A stretch of 64,000 nt of DNA from Treponema sp. UBA6367 (GCA_002437725.1 DJRF01000010.1:62001-126000); one strand, 5' to 3'. Counted from the first letter of the stretch, positions 1 through 9,084 are shown. Notes: generated by a model not told the origin, from the letters alone. A program made the numbers and translations.

Positions 1-470
1 CTAATTTTACTTGCACTATGTTAAAAGAATCAAAAAAGTTTGCGCTTTCTGTATTAGATAAACGTTGCGCATTTGATGTTATAAAGCGTTTTGGCTATCA
101 AAGCGGCAAAAATACTGATAAATTTTACAATTTTGAATACAAAACTGATTCAAACGGATTGCCATATATTGAAGACTGCTCTTGCTCTGTAATTTCTTGC
201 CATGTACTTTCAATGCAAGACTTGGGAACTCACACGCTGTTCATTGCTGAACTAGACGATGCCTTTATAACTTCTAATGAAAAACCTCTAACCTATGCAG
301 ATTATCAGATGAATCTCAAGCCAAAAACTCCTGTTTCAAGCGAAAGAAAAATTATTGGCTGGAGATGCAAAATTTGTGGCTATGAATACATGAATCCACA
401 GCTGCCTTCTGACTATGAATGTCCTGTTTGCGGACATCCAGCAGAAGACTTTGAACCGATTTACGAATAA
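1..470 (+). CDS. Flavin reductase-rubredoxin fusion, 5'-truncated
   Basis: The reading frame is open from base 3 at the window edge, so the true start lies upstream. The visible part, about 155 residues, begins in the end of a flavin-reductase-like domain (FMN-binding split barrel; TCTMLKESKKFALSVLD resembles the usual 'YT..LI..SGKFAVSVL' stretch). It ends in a rubredoxin domain of about 45 residues with two CxxC knuckles (WRCKICGYEY and YECPVCGHPAEDF), which should bind one iron. Such fusions pass electrons from NAD(P)H through flavin to the rubredoxin iron and are common in anaerobes, where they serve oxygen or peroxide detoxification partners; that role is inferred from the family. The gene ends one base before the convergent acyl-CoA synthetase gene. 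Confidence 0.8.
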   Translation, partial: NFTCTMLKESKKFALSVLDKRCAFDVIKRFGYQSGKNTDKFYNFEYKTDSNGLPYIEDCSCSVISCHVLSMQDLGTHTLFIAELDDAFITSNEKPLTYADYQMNLKPKTPVSSERKIIGWRCKICGYEYMNPQLPSDYECPVCGHPAEDFEPIYE

Positions 471-471
471 A

Positions 472-2247
472 TTATTTTGCCTGGTCAGAATCCTTTTTTT
501 CTTCTTTATTCTTATCATCGTAGTTTCGCTTGACTTTTTGAGTGGTTGTCATTTCCATCAGCTTGTCTAGAATTTTAATTCTAGTAATTCTTGCATACGG
601 TTGAAGCGTCTTGTTTATTTTGTCTACGATTGATTGAATCTTATTTTTAATTTCAGAAGAATTAAAGTTGTCGCTTCGTTTTTGACCAATTTCTTCGTAA
701 GCTATATCGCTAGGGTAAATAAGAGCTTCAATTTCTTCAGAAGAATCATCATTTTCTGCTTTGTAGCCACGCACAACAATTTGCTGAATGCTATCGCACA
801 ATTGGAAAGAATCTTCAATTTCTTCTGGATAAACATTCTTGCCGCCTGAAGTTACAATCATGTTCTTTGCTCTTCCGCGTAAAATTACATAGTTATCTTT
901 GTCAATTTCGCCAAGATCTCCAGTTTTAAAAAATCCGTCTTCAGTAAAAACTTTTTTTGTTTCTTCAGGCATATTGTAGTAGCCTTTCATTACCATAGGA
1001 CCTTTTACAACAATTTCGCCAATTCCTTTTTCATTTGGATTAATGATTTTCATTTCCATCATTGGGGCAAAATATTTTCCTACGCTGTGAATTTTAAATC
1101 CTTCGATTGGATTCAATGCGATTATAGGTGATGTTTCTGTAAGTCCGTATCCTTGAATAAAGTCAATTCCAGCCGCGTTATACGCTTTGAATACGCTTGG
1201 AGCAAGGGGACCTCCGCCGCAGATAGCAACTCTAAGCGTGCTTAAACTTGCTTTTTTTAGAATAGGCATAAATAATTTGTGTCCCAGGTTGATATGAAAT
1301 GCTTTTTTTAGTCCATAGCAGATTTGCATCATTAAACCCATAAGCGCAGAAACAAAAATGCCTTTTTCTTTTATTCCTTTTTTGATTCCTGCCAAAAGTT
1401 TGTTGTAGAGCAATGGCACTCCAAGCATTATGGTTATTCTTCCTTCTTTAAGTTCTTTTAAAAGACGGCTTACAGACATGCTCTTTCCAAAAACAATTTC
1501 TGCTCCCACTGAAACAGGGTTTATAAAAGCCGCTTGCATCGTGTAAGCGTGATGAATCGGTAGCAAGGCATAAAATGTATCCGTAGGAAGAATTTGAAGC
1601 TGGGTTTGAGCAATAAAGCAGTCGCTTATAAGATTTTCGTGTGTAAGCATTACTCCTTTTGGGGTTCCTGTAGTTCCAGATGTAAAAAGAATTGCCGCAA
1701 GGTCGTTTGGTTCTGCATCTCCGTTCATCTTAACTTCTGCTGGTGGTTCAAGATTCAAGCAATAGACGTCTGAAAGTTTTGGAGTTAAAGAAAGAACTTT
1801 TATTTCTGGATTTGCCTTTGAGATGGTTTCGTATTTTTCATCATCTACGAATATCATTTTAGGCTTTGCTGTATTTAAAAGGTTCTGGACTTCTTTTTCA
1901 TGCAGCGCAAAGTCTAGAGGAATAGTTGTTGCCGACGCGCATAGAATTGCAAGATAGGTGATTGCCCATTCCGGAGAGTTCTTTCCTGTAAGCGCTACGT
2001 GGTCTCCTTTTTGAATTCCGTTTGCAGTCATCCAAGCCGCTAGTTTTTTAATTTTTTCGTATGCTTGTGAATATGTGAATGTTCGTTTAGTTCCGTTTGG
2101 TCCGTCGAAGTCTGTAAAACAGTTGTTGTCCTTAAAACGTTCTGCGCTTATCTGTATAAGTTGTGGAAAAGTCGGCCATTCAGTACTAAAAACTTTGTTT
2201 CTGTACGGATCTAGCGCTTGCCATGGTTTTCGTTCTTTTTTTGCCAT
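472..2247 (-). CDS. Long-chain acyl-CoA synthetase (AMP-forming), FadD-like
   Basis: A 591-residue ANL-superfamily adenylating enzyme, expected to activate fatty acids to acyl-CoA through an acyl-AMP intermediate. The P-loop signature FTSGTTGTPKG lies near residue 187, GYGLTETSP near 367, FKTGDLG near 440, and the C-terminal motif NVYPEEIE near 472. Length matches bacterial long-chain synthetases (about 560-640). The start is supported by AGAGG about 10 bases upstream. The C-terminus is lysine- and glutamate-rich. It is transcribed away from lysA; the roughly 500-base gap holds a predicted small RNA on the same strand that could act as its leader or attenuator. Substrate chain length cannot be read from sequence. 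Confidence in the family is high. Confidence 0.9.
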   Translation of the reverse strand: MAKKERKPWQALDPYRNKVFSTEWPTFPQLIQISAERFKDNNCFTDFDGPNGTKRTFTYSQAYEKIKKLAAWMTANGIQKGDHVALTGKNSPEWAITYLAILCASATTIPLDFALHEKEVQNLLNTAKPKMIFVDDEKYETISKANPEIKVLSLTPKLSDVYCLNLEPPAEVKMNGDAEPNDLAAILFTSGTTGTPKGVMLTHENLISDCFIAQTQLQILPTDTFYALLPIHHAYTMQAAFINPVSVGAEIVFGKSMSVSRLLKELKEGRITIMLGVPLLYNKLLAGIKKGIKEKGIFVSALMGLMMQICYGLKKAFHINLGHKLFMPILKKASLSTLRVAICGGGPLAPSVFKAYNAAGIDFIQGYGLTETSPIIALNPIEGFKIHSVGKYFAPMMEMKIINPNEKGIGEIVVKGPMVMKGYYNMPEETKKVFTEDGFFKTGDLGEIDKDNYVILRGRAKNMIVTSGGKNVYPEEIEDSFQLCDSIQQIVVRGYKAENDDSSEEIEALIYPSDIAYEEIGQKRSDNFNSSEIKNKIQSIVDKINKTLQPYARITRIKILDKLMEMTTTQKVKRNYDDKNKEEKKDSDQAK

Positions 2248-2515
2248 AAAAACATTCCTCTTTAAATGATAACTAACTTAAATTTGGCATTTTTCTAGGC
2301 TTTAGCCGTTATGTAAAAAATTGCCATTTACTTAAGTTTAATTATAGAAAATTATATTGATAAAATAAAACTCAATTTCCAAAATAATATTCTATCACCT
2401 TTTTTGCATTGTACAATCGTAAAATTAAATTTTATGTAAAAAAATGAATTTTAAGTCTAAATGTGAAACTGTGTTTTTTTGTATGGATGTCAGTGAAAAA
2501 GCGGCGGAATGGTTT

Positions 2516-2613
2516 AAAAATAAACAGAGCCTCCGAATAACAACGTTACCCAGAGACTCTGCCGTCCGGTTTACCGGACATCGGAGAGAGTTTATCAGCT
2601 TATTTACAAGCTG
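2516..2613 (-). ncRNA. Predicted small RNA or attenuator leader
   Basis: On the minus strand a good promoter (TTGACA at 2647-2642, 17-base spacer, TATCTT at 2624-2619) predicts a start near 2612. The transcript would fold into a 5' hairpin (2596-2613), a perfect 7-bp hairpin GTCCGGT/ACCGGAC (2564-2579), and a terminator in which CAGAGTCTC (2561-2553) pairs with GAGGCTCTG (2533-2525), with one mismatch, followed by a U-rich tail. A competing fold pairs 2582-2586 with 2531-2535 and 2590-2595 with 2520-2525, using the terminator's 3' arm, so two exclusive states are possible. The unpaired CUCUCUCCG could pair with Shine-Dalgarno sequences. I do not recognise a known RNA family. It could be a free sRNA or the attenuated leader of the acyl-CoA synthetase gene 270 bases downstream. 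Confidence 0.55.
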
Positions 2614-2618
2614 TCTAT

Positions 2619-2647
2619 AAGATAGTTTATATTAGTTTAAATGTCAA
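2619..2647 (-). promoter_or_regulatory. Promoter of the predicted small RNA
   Basis: Perfect -35 TTGACA and -10 TATCTT with a 17-base spacer, read on the minus strand. It is the only strong sigma-70-type signal in the 2248-2744 gap and points toward the acyl-CoA synthetase gene. The remaining bases between 2620 and 2744 are extremely A/T rich, with long T runs, and hold only the lysA ribosome-binding site. Confidence 0.6.
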
Positions 2648-2744
2648 GCGTTTTTTTTAATTTTTTTTATTATTTTTTAGGTTTTCTAATAAAAATGCTA
2701 GAAAAAGTTTTATAAAAGTTCTAAAGTTTTTACAGAGGATTTTT

Positions 2745-4001
2745 ATGTCTAAATACTTTCCATTAAACAATGAACAGTTGCATGAACTTGTAAAAAAAGT
2801 TCCTACACCATTTTATCTTTATGATGAAAAATCGATTCGCAAAAATATGAAAGACTTTACAAAGGCTTTTAGTATTTTTCCTTTGTTTAGAGAACACTTT
2901 GCAGTTAAGGCCTGCCCTAATCCGCATATTTTAAAAATTTTGGCACAGGAAGGTTGCGGGGCAGACTGTTCTAGTCTTCCTGAACTTATGCTTAGCGAGC
3001 TTGCGGGAATAAAAAAAGAGAATGTAATTTTTACTTCTAACGAAACTCCTGCTCAAGAGTACAAATTTGCTTATGAGCGTGGAAATATAATCAATCTTGA
3101 TGATATAACCCATATAGATTACTTAAAAAATGCTTTGGGTGGAAAACTTCCTGAAACAATCTGTTTTAGATATAATCCAGGTCCTTTAAAAAAAGGTGGA
3201 AACGCAATTATAGGAAAGCCGGAAGAAGCTAAGTATGGGCTTACTCGGGAGCAGCTTTTTTCTGCGTACGAAAAGTGCTCTGAAGAAGGGGTAAAGCATT
3301 TTGGACTTCACACTATGGTTGCTTCAAACGAGTTGAATCCTGATTTTTTTGTGGATACTGCGAAAATTCTTTTTGAACTTTGTGTCGAATTAAAAGATAA
3401 GCTAGGAATTAGAATTGAATTTGTTGATTTAGGCGGAGGACTTGGAATTCCTTACAGACCTGAGCAAAAAGCGGTTTCTTATGCGGAAGTCGCTCAAAAA
3501 ATTCGAAAGCTTTACGACCAGATGATTGTTCCTAACGGATTAGATCCTCTTGGAATTTACTGGGAGTGCGGGCGTCCTATAACAGGTCCTTATGGCTGGC
3601 TTGTTTCCACTGCAATCCATGAAAAACATATTTATCGTGATTATATAGGTCTTGATTCCTGCATGGCAGATCTTATGCGTCCTGGAATGTATGGAGCGTA
3701 TCACGAGCTTACAGTTAGCGGAAAAGAAAATTCTCCTAAAACTGAAGTTTACGACGTGGTAGGTTCTTTGTGCGAGAATTGTGATAAATTTGCAGTTCAA
3801 AGGGCTCTTCCAAAAATTGATATTGGCGATCTTGTTATTATTCACGATGCAGGCGCTCATGGCAGAGCGATGGGCTTTAACTACAATGGCAAGCTTCGTT
3901 GTGGAGAACTCCTTTTGCAGGAAGATGGTTCTGTAAAAGAAATAAGACGCCGCGAAACAATTTCTGATTTGTTTGCAACTTTGGATTTTAATGATTTATA
4001 G
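2745..4001 (+). CDS. lysA: Diaminopimelate decarboxylase
   Basis: A 418-residue fold-type III PLP decarboxylase that converts meso-diaminopimelate to lysine, the last step of lysine synthesis. The Schiff-base lysine is in FAVKACPNP near residue 54. The glycine-rich phosphate-binding segment FVDLGGGLGIPY lies near 228, and the C-terminal HGRAMGFNYNGK near 368 resembles the usual 'GAY..SM.SNYN' segment, altered here to GAHGRAMGFNYN. The start has AGAGG 7-8 bases upstream. Length is typical for LysA (about 415-430). The altered C-terminal motif leaves some room for a related amino-acid decarboxylase of the same fold. It stands alone as a plus-strand gene, with the M16 peptidase pair about 100 bases downstream. 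Confidence 0.82.
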   Translation: MSKYFPLNNEQLHELVKKVPTPFYLYDEKSIRKNMKDFTKAFSIFPLFREHFAVKACPNPHILKILAQEGCGADCSSLPELMLSELAGIKKENVIFTSNETPAQEYKFAYERGNIINLDDITHIDYLKNALGGKLPETICFRYNPGPLKKGGNAIIGKPEEAKYGLTREQLFSAYEKCSEEGVKHFGLHTMVASNELNPDFFVDTAKILFELCVELKDKLGIRIEFVDLGGGLGIPYRPEQKAVSYAEVAQKIRKLYDQMIVPNGLDPLGIYWECGRPITGPYGWLVSTAIHEKHIYRDYIGLDSCMADLMRPGMYGAYHELTVSGKENSPKTEVYDVVGSLCENCDKFAVQRALPKIDIGDLVIIHDAGAHGRAMGFNYNGKLRCGELLLQEDGSVKEIRRRETISDLFATLDFNDL

Positions 4002-4103
4002 TCTGAAAATCGAGTTTTGCAGGATTGCAGAAAATATCGTCGAAATCTTTGTTTTAGTTAAAAAATACACAGGCAAAACTCTTTTTGCAGGAGGTTTTTA
4101 AGT

Positions 4104-5558
4104 TTGACAAAAAATAAAAAATCTTTTTTTGTGTTCTTGCAGTTTTTTTATATTTTATTTTGCAGTTTTTTTTGTTTTTCACAGGAAACTGCAATAAAAG
4201 GACTTTATTCTTATACTCTTGATAACGGACTTTCCTTATTTGTTGCCGAAAATCATGCGGTGCCGTTAGCATATATTGAAATTGCCGTAAAATGCGGCGC
4301 TTTTACGCAGACGGAACAGACACAAGGACTTTTTCACCTATACGAGCACATGATGTTTAAAGGAAATTCTTTGCACAAGGATGCGGCTTCTGTGAATTCT
4401 GCGCTTGGTGATTTAGGCGTTGCCCAGTGGAACGGTTCTACAGGAATTGAGTGCGTAAATTATTATTTTACAATTCCTTCTGAAAAACTTGAGCAAGGTT
4501 TAAACTTTTGGAATGCGGCAATAAGAACTCCAAAATTGAACACAAAAGAGCTGGAAAATGAAAAAAAAGTTGTGCTTGCAGAAATAGAGTCAAACTTTAA
4601 CAATCAATCTTGGCTTATTGAAAGTAATAAAAATTCTTTAATGTTTCCAGATGCTGAGTGGAAATTAAATCCTAGCGGAACTGCAGAAACTGTTCAAAAT
4701 GCAACTGTCTCTCAATTAAAGAAAATTCAAAAAAGATTTTATATTCCAAATAATTCTGCTTTATTTGTTGGCGGCGATGTTAATCCTGATGAAGTTTTTT
4801 TACTTGTAAACAAAATTTTTGGCTCTTGGAAAAAAAGAGCTAATCCTTTTGAGGAAAAAAAATCCAATCCGGATAAAATTGTTCAGTTTTCAAAGACTCC
4901 TCTTGAAAAACCGCTGTTTTGCGTAATTCCTTTTGACAGAATTTCAAAGGATATTGCGCAAATCGAAGTAAGCTACAGAGGCCCGGACTGTTTTTTTGAA
5001 AAAAATGACACTTATACGGCAGATGTTCTCGCAAATCTTATTTCAAATCCAACGGGTCTTTACAAGCAGTCGCTAGTGACAGACCCCTTGTTATTCGTTC
5101 CAGACCCATCTTACGCCTGGGGCGGCTATTACACTAGAAAAACTTGCGGAGAACTTTCCTTTGGAATCATGGTTCAAAATCCTCAAATGAGCCTTGCCGA
5201 GCGCGCTGAATACTTTCAAAGCGAAATTTCAGAAATTGTGCACAATATTGCCATGCAAATTGACGAAAATCAAATGGATTTTTTAATTAGACGTGTAGAA
5301 GATTCAAGAATTATTGAAAGCCAAACAGCGCAAGGCCTGCTGGAAACTTTGCGTTTTTGGTGGACTGTTGCTGATTCTTCTTATTACTTTTCTTATATAG
5401 AAAACTTGAAGTGTGTTAATGCCCAGATGTTGGAAGATTTTAACTATAAATATTTAGTTGGAAAAAATCCTCTTGTTACAGTAATTGTAAATCCTGAAGT
5501 TTATCAAGCTATAAAAGAAGATTTTAAGCAAAGAGGTTTTACTGCATGGGAGTTTTAA
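4104..5558 (+). CDS. M16 family zinc peptidase, catalytic partner
   Basis: A 484-residue secreted or periplasmic peptidase. A hydrophobic signal segment (residues about 7-27, ending at CFSQ) is followed by an M16 N-terminal domain carrying the inverted zinc motif HLYEH near residue 77, and by the downstream glutamate ligand in the LENEKKVVLAE helix near 160. The start codon is TTG at 4104, chosen because AGGAGG lies nine bases upstream. The next gene overlaps its end and encodes an M16 protein without the zinc motif, so the two probably form the active/inactive heterodimer known for bacterial M16B pairs. The substrate is unknown; peptide processing in the periplasm is the likely role. Confidence 0.85.
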   Translation: MTKNKKSFFVFLQFFYILFCSFFCFSQETAIKGLYSYTLDNGLSLFVAENHAVPLAYIEIAVKCGAFTQTEQTQGLFHLYEHMMFKGNSLHKDAASVNSALGDLGVAQWNGSTGIECVNYYFTIPSEKLEQGLNFWNAAIRTPKLNTKELENEKKVVLAEIESNFNNQSWLIESNKNSLMFPDAEWKLNPSGTAETVQNATVSQLKKIQKRFYIPNNSALFVGGDVNPDEVFLLVNKIFGSWKKRANPFEEKKSNPDKIVQFSKTPLEKPLFCVIPFDRISKDIAQIEVSYRGPDCFFEKNDTYTADVLANLISNPTGLYKQSLVTDPLLFVPDPSYAWGGYYTRKTCGELSFGIMVQNPQMSLAERAEYFQSEISEIVHNIAMQIDENQMDFLIRRVEDSRIIESQTAQGLLETLRFWWTVADSSYYFSYIENLKCVNAQMLEDFNYKYLVGKNPLVTVIVNPEVYQAIKEDFKQRGFTAWEF

Positions 5559-6916
5559 ATCTAAGTATGAAAAAAGCTGTTCTGCTTTTAAGCGCATTTA
5601 TATTGTTTAATTTTAGTTTTCTTTTTGCAGATTCAAACGAAAAGCTGCTTCTTGAAAACAACATCCCCTTGTACGTAAAAAAAATTGAAAATTCAAGGAT
5701 TTGCGCGGTTTCAATTGTTGTCTCTGGCGGAATTTTGTACTATTCGCCTGAATATTCAGGAATCGAAAATGCAGTTTTTAATATGATGACAGCCGGCTCT
5801 GAAAACTATTCAAAGCAGCAGTTGCAGTCGTTCAGTTATTACACCCAAGGAGGAATCAGCAGTTCTAGCAATAGGTATGGTTCTACGCTTTCGATGAGCT
5901 GCATTGATTCGTATTTTGAGCAGACCCTAGATATTCTTGTGGATGGATTTATAAATCCCTTGTTTGACGAAAAAGAATTCGCTCTTATGATTCAGTCTTT
6001 TAATCAAAATGTTCAGTATATTTTAAATGAGCCTAGGTCAATGCTTTTTTACTATGCGGATAAAATTCTTTACGAAGGAACTCCTTTTGCGTCTGAAACT
6101 AATGTTACTCCAGAATCTATAAAAAATATAACCATTGAACATATGAAAAACTTTCATGAAAATTTAATGGATAGCAGACGAATAAGCATTGTCGCAGTTG
6201 GCAATTTTGATGAAAATCTTTTAGTAAAAAAACTAAACGAAAAGATTGGTAAAATTTCTGCAAAAAAAAATGCTTTGCTAAAGTTTAAAGAACAAAAATT
6301 GAATATAAGCGGAGAACCCGTTGTGCTTTTTAATAAAGATGCAAAAAAATCAGGCTTTGTAATAAGAGCTTTTGATTCTCCTTCCGTAAGAAGTGAAGAT
6401 TACGCGGCAACTCGCCTTATAGAACTAATCTATTCCGATATTCTGTACAATGTTGTAAGAGAGCGGGATGGCATTTGCTATACACCATCTAGTTTTGTTT
6501 TTAGCTCCGACTGCGCTTTTGGGGTGGAAGAACTTTACAGGGTTTCAAACCTAAAAGATTTTAGCAAATCCCTTAAGGAGTCTAGAAAGATTATGATGGA
6601 AGGAAAGGTTGTTTCTGGAAAAGATTCTTCTGGTAATTTTATATTTGAGCCTTTGGAAGAAAAACTCGAAGGGTATAAAAATAAGTATATAAATATGAAG
6701 TATTCAACGCAGGACACTTCTTTAGGCGTGGCGTCAAGAATGTGCGCCGGAATACTTCAGTTTGAAGACGTTTATGCATCTGAAAAACTTACACAAAAAG
6801 TAAAAAGTGCAAGTGCTTCTGATATTTTAAAAGTCTTTAATGAATATTGGCAGGGCGATTCTTCTCGTTGGTTTGCAGTGGTTGCCCCCGAAGAAGAAAA
6901 TGAGCTTTCTTTTTAA
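5546..6916 (+). CDS. M16 family peptidase-like protein, non-catalytic partner
   Basis: A 456-residue M16 homologue with an N-terminal hydrophobic signal segment. The position where HxxEH should be reads YSPEYSGIEN, so the zinc ligands are missing and the protein is expected to be catalytically dead while forming half of the peptidase clam-shell. It starts 13 bases inside the preceding active M16 gene with AGAGG nine bases upstream; a second ATG at 5567 is also possible and would give a cleaner signal peptide. Translational coupling fits assembly of a heterodimer. Its 3' end overlaps the convergent nudC gene by four bases. Confidence 0.82.
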   Translation: MGVLNLSMKKAVLLLSAFILFNFSFLFADSNEKLLLENNIPLYVKKIENSRICAVSIVVSGGILYYSPEYSGIENAVFNMMTAGSENYSKQQLQSFSYYTQGGISSSSNRYGSTLSMSCIDSYFEQTLDILVDGFINPLFDEKEFALMIQSFNQNVQYILNEPRSMLFYYADKILYEGTPFASETNVTPESIKNITIEHMKNFHENLMDSRRISIVAVGNFDENLLVKKLNEKIGKISAKKNALLKFKEQKLNISGEPVVLFNKDAKKSGFVIRAFDSPSVRSEDYAATRLIELIYSDILYNVVRERDGICYTPSSFVFSSDCAFGVEELYRVSNLKDFSKSLKESRKIMMEGKVVSGKDSSGNFIFEPLEEKLEGYKNKYINMKYSTQDTSLGVASRMCAGILQFEDVYASEKLTQKVKSASASDILKVFNEYWQGDSSRWFAVVAPEEENELSF

Positions 6917-7686
6917 AATAGATTGTTTATAAGTCTGAATGCTACAGAACCAGGCTTTGGAATTTGCGGCAGCTGTGTTCGCAAAAACCAAGCGGCATCT
7001 GAAATTTCTTCTTTTTGAATAGAAAGTTCGCCGCTGTCGTAATCGGCTGTGTAGGCCAGCATAAGCTGATCTGGATACGGCCAGCCTTGGCTGCCCTTGT
7101 ATTGCAGATTTTTAATTTTTAGGCCGGTTTCTTCAAACACTTCGCGAACAACTGCTTGCTCGGCAGTTTCTCCAGCTTCAATAAATCCTGCAAGGCAAGT
7201 GTAAACGCTTTGGTCTCTTTGCGCGTGCCTTGCAAGAAGAATTTTGTCCCCTTTTGAAATTAAGACAATTACGGCAGGTTCGATTCTTGGAAAATACTGC
7301 AAAGAACAGTTTGGACATTCTTTTGCGGAAAATTCTTTGCAAAACAACAGTCTGCATCCGCATTTCGGGCAGAAATTCATGGAGTTTTTCCACTTTGAAA
7401 GAGTCCTTGCCCTTGCCGCGGCGGAACTTTCTTCTTTTGAAGCAATTGAAAAAAAATCCCTTAAAGGAATTTCTATATATTCGTTTGAAATTTCTTGGTT
7501 TTCTTCTAATTCCAGGCAAGTTAGGCTAAAATTTGTTTCTGAAAAGAAATCTATTTTTCTTAGAACAGAAAGTTTTTTTAAGTCTTCAAATAAAAGCGGT
7601 GACTTATCTTTTTTTAAAACTATATTTTTTGCTTTTATGGCAAAGTTATATTTCATTGTTTTATTTGGAGTGTTTTCAAAAGACAT
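6913..7686 (-). CDS. nudC: NADH pyrophosphatase, NudC-type Nudix hydrolase
   Basis: A 257-residue Nudix hydrolase expected to split NAD(H) into NMN(H) and AMP, and possibly to remove NAD caps from RNA. A zinc ribbon (CPKCG, then CPNC about 19 residues later) starts near residue 103. A complete Nudix box runs from GFIEAGE to REVFEETGL, with every conserved residue present. The NudC signature after the box reads SQGWPYP, a small variation on SQPWPFP. A perfect TATAAT box (7698-7693) lies only six bases before the ATG with no ribosome-binding site, so the mRNA may be leaderless. It shares the short promoter region with the divergent fliG gene. Confidence 0.88.
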   Translation of the reverse strand: MSFENTPNKTMKYNFAIKAKNIVLKKDKSPLLFEDLKKLSVLRKIDFFSETNFSLTCLELEENQEISNEYIEIPLRDFFSIASKEESSAAARARTLSKWKNSMNFCPKCGCRLLFCKEFSAKECPNCSLQYFPRIEPAVIVLISKGDKILLARHAQRDQSVYTCLAGFIEAGETAEQAVVREVFEETGLKIKNLQYKGSQGWPYPDQLMLAYTADYDSGELSIQKEEISDAAWFLRTQLPQIPKPGSVAFRLINNLF

Positions 7687-7692
7687 ATTTTG

Positions 7693-7740
7693 ATTATATC
7701 GTTTGTCATATTTGAAGTACAGTAAATTTTATGTTATTAT
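7693..7740. promoter_or_regulatory. Divergent nudC/fliG promoters, both close to the start codons
   Basis: On the minus strand TATAAT (7698-7693) ends six bases before the nudC ATG; its -35 region is weak. On the plus strand TTGAAG (7712-7717), a 17-base spacer and TATTAT (7735-7740) end six bases before the fliG ATG at 7747. Neither gene has a Shine-Dalgarno sequence in the remaining six bases. Both transcripts are therefore predicted to begin at, or within a base or two of, the start codon. Confidence 0.55.
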
Positions 7741-7746
7741 ATATGC

Positions 7747-9042
7747 ATGAACATGAACGATTGGCGATTGAATGCTTATTCTGCTGCTTCAAACAATAAA
7801 AAAAATAATTTAGATGTTGATAAAAGTTCAAAAGAGCAACAAATTTTAAAAAATAATTCAGATTATAAAGTTCAGCAAACCGGCAATGAACAAAATATAA
7901 AACCTTTCTCATTTGAAAAGCCTCTTTTTAAAGATGTAAATAAAAAAGTTGCAGAAATTTTAGAAAATAAAAGCGAAAGCCAGAATTCTTCTGCCGACTA
8001 TTTAAAATCTGGCGGTCTTATAAAAGTTCCTGTAAGCCCAAAAGAAAAAGACGGAAAAGATTCCGTTTACAGGCGGGTTGCAAAATTTCTTCTTTTAATA
8101 GGAGTTGATGAAGCTGCAAAAATTCTTCCTCATCTTACGCAGGAGCAAACAGAAAAAATTATTCCAGAAATTGCTTCTATAAGAAATATTGAGCCTGAGG
8201 AAGCATCTGTAATTTTAGCGGAATTTCAAAGTTTGCTTAAAAAATCGCGCGAATCTGGGGGCAAAGAAACTGCAAGGACAATTCTTGAAAAAGCATTTGG
8301 CACGCAAAGAGCGCAGCAATTGCTCGATAAAGCGGCTCCTCTTGCAGGAACAAAACCTTTTGACTATTTAAACGATGCAGACAGCGAAAGAGTTTTTTAT
8401 CTTTTAAGCGACGAAAGTCCGCAAATTCAGGCGCTTGTTCTTTCTAGACTAGAACCCAAAAAAGCAGCCGCAGTCATAAATCTTATGAAGAGCGATCAAA
8501 AAAAAGATGTTATATACCGACTTGCTAAAATGGAAAGCGTAAGTCCTGAAGTTCTTAGAAGAGTTGATCAGGCGATGCACGAAAAGTCTCTTGCCCAGAC
8601 ATCTGAAAAGGCGGAAAATCTTGATGGCCGCAATGCGCTTGCTTCAATCCTAAAGAAAATGACTCCTCAAGCAGAAAACGATATTTTAAGCAGCTTGGCA
8701 GAAGATGATCCGGAGCTAGGACAAGATTTAAGAAGCCGCCTTTTTACAATCGATGATGTAATTGCCGCCGATGACAGATTCTTGCAAAATCTTCTTAGAG
8801 CTATGCCTGATTCTGAAATCGCAATGCTAATTGTTGGCAAGCCGGACAATTTTGCAGAAAAAATACTTAGCTGCGTTTCTTCTGGCAGAAGGGCAGCCAT
8901 AAAAGAAGAAAGGGAATTAAAATCCCCTTATCGCCGGTCTGATGTTGACAAGATAACTGCAAGTTTCTTTAGCACCTTGCGAAGAGCTTTTGAAGACGGT
9001 TCTCTTGTTATAAAAGGCCGCAACGATGATGTTTATGTATAA
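7747..9042 (+). CDS. fliG: FliG-family flagellar motor switch protein (extended paralogue)
   Basis: A 431-residue FliG homologue. The first ~100 residues are polar, Lys/Asn/Ser-rich and absent from standard FliG (about 335-345 residues). The rest follows FliG order: an N-terminal helical domain (RRVAKFLLLIGVDEAAKIL), a middle domain with the EHPQ-like SDESPQIQALVLSRL, and a C-terminal domain with the FTIDDVIAADDRFLQNLLR segment and SPYRRSDVDK in place of the usual GPVR. FliG forms the rotor ring that couples stator ion flow to flagellar rotation and sets switching; in spirochaetes the flagella are periplasmic. Treponemes carry two FliG proteins, and the divergent motifs and extension suggest that this is the non-canonical FliG1. 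ATG 7747 or 7753 could be the start. Confidence 0.8.
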   Translation: MNMNDWRLNAYSAASNNKKNNLDVDKSSKEQQILKNNSDYKVQQTGNEQNIKPFSFEKPLFKDVNKKVAEILENKSESQNSSADYLKSGGLIKVPVSPKEKDGKDSVYRRVAKFLLLIGVDEAAKILPHLTQEQTEKIIPEIASIRNIEPEEASVILAEFQSLLKKSRESGGKETARTILEKAFGTQRAQQLLDKAAPLAGTKPFDYLNDADSERVFYLLSDESPQIQALVLSRLEPKKAAAVINLMKSDQKKDVIYRLAKMESVSPEVLRRVDQAMHEKSLAQTSEKAENLDGRNALASILKKMTPQAENDILSSLAEDDPELGQDLRSRLFTIDDVIAADDRFLQNLLRAMPDSEIAMLIVGKPDNFAEKILSCVSSGRRAAIKEERELKSPYRRSDVDKITASFFSTLRRAFEDGSLVIKGRNDDVYV

Positions 9043-9084
9043 AAGGCCTAAAGCCGACTGCAGATTATAAAGGAAAAAATTAAA

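Noticed and set aside
2516..2613. Lysine riboswitch, SRP RNA or 6S RNA in the lysA upstream gap
   Set aside because: The lysine aptamer consensus is absent and the promoter points away from lysA; the conserved SRP loop and 6S bubble are also absent.
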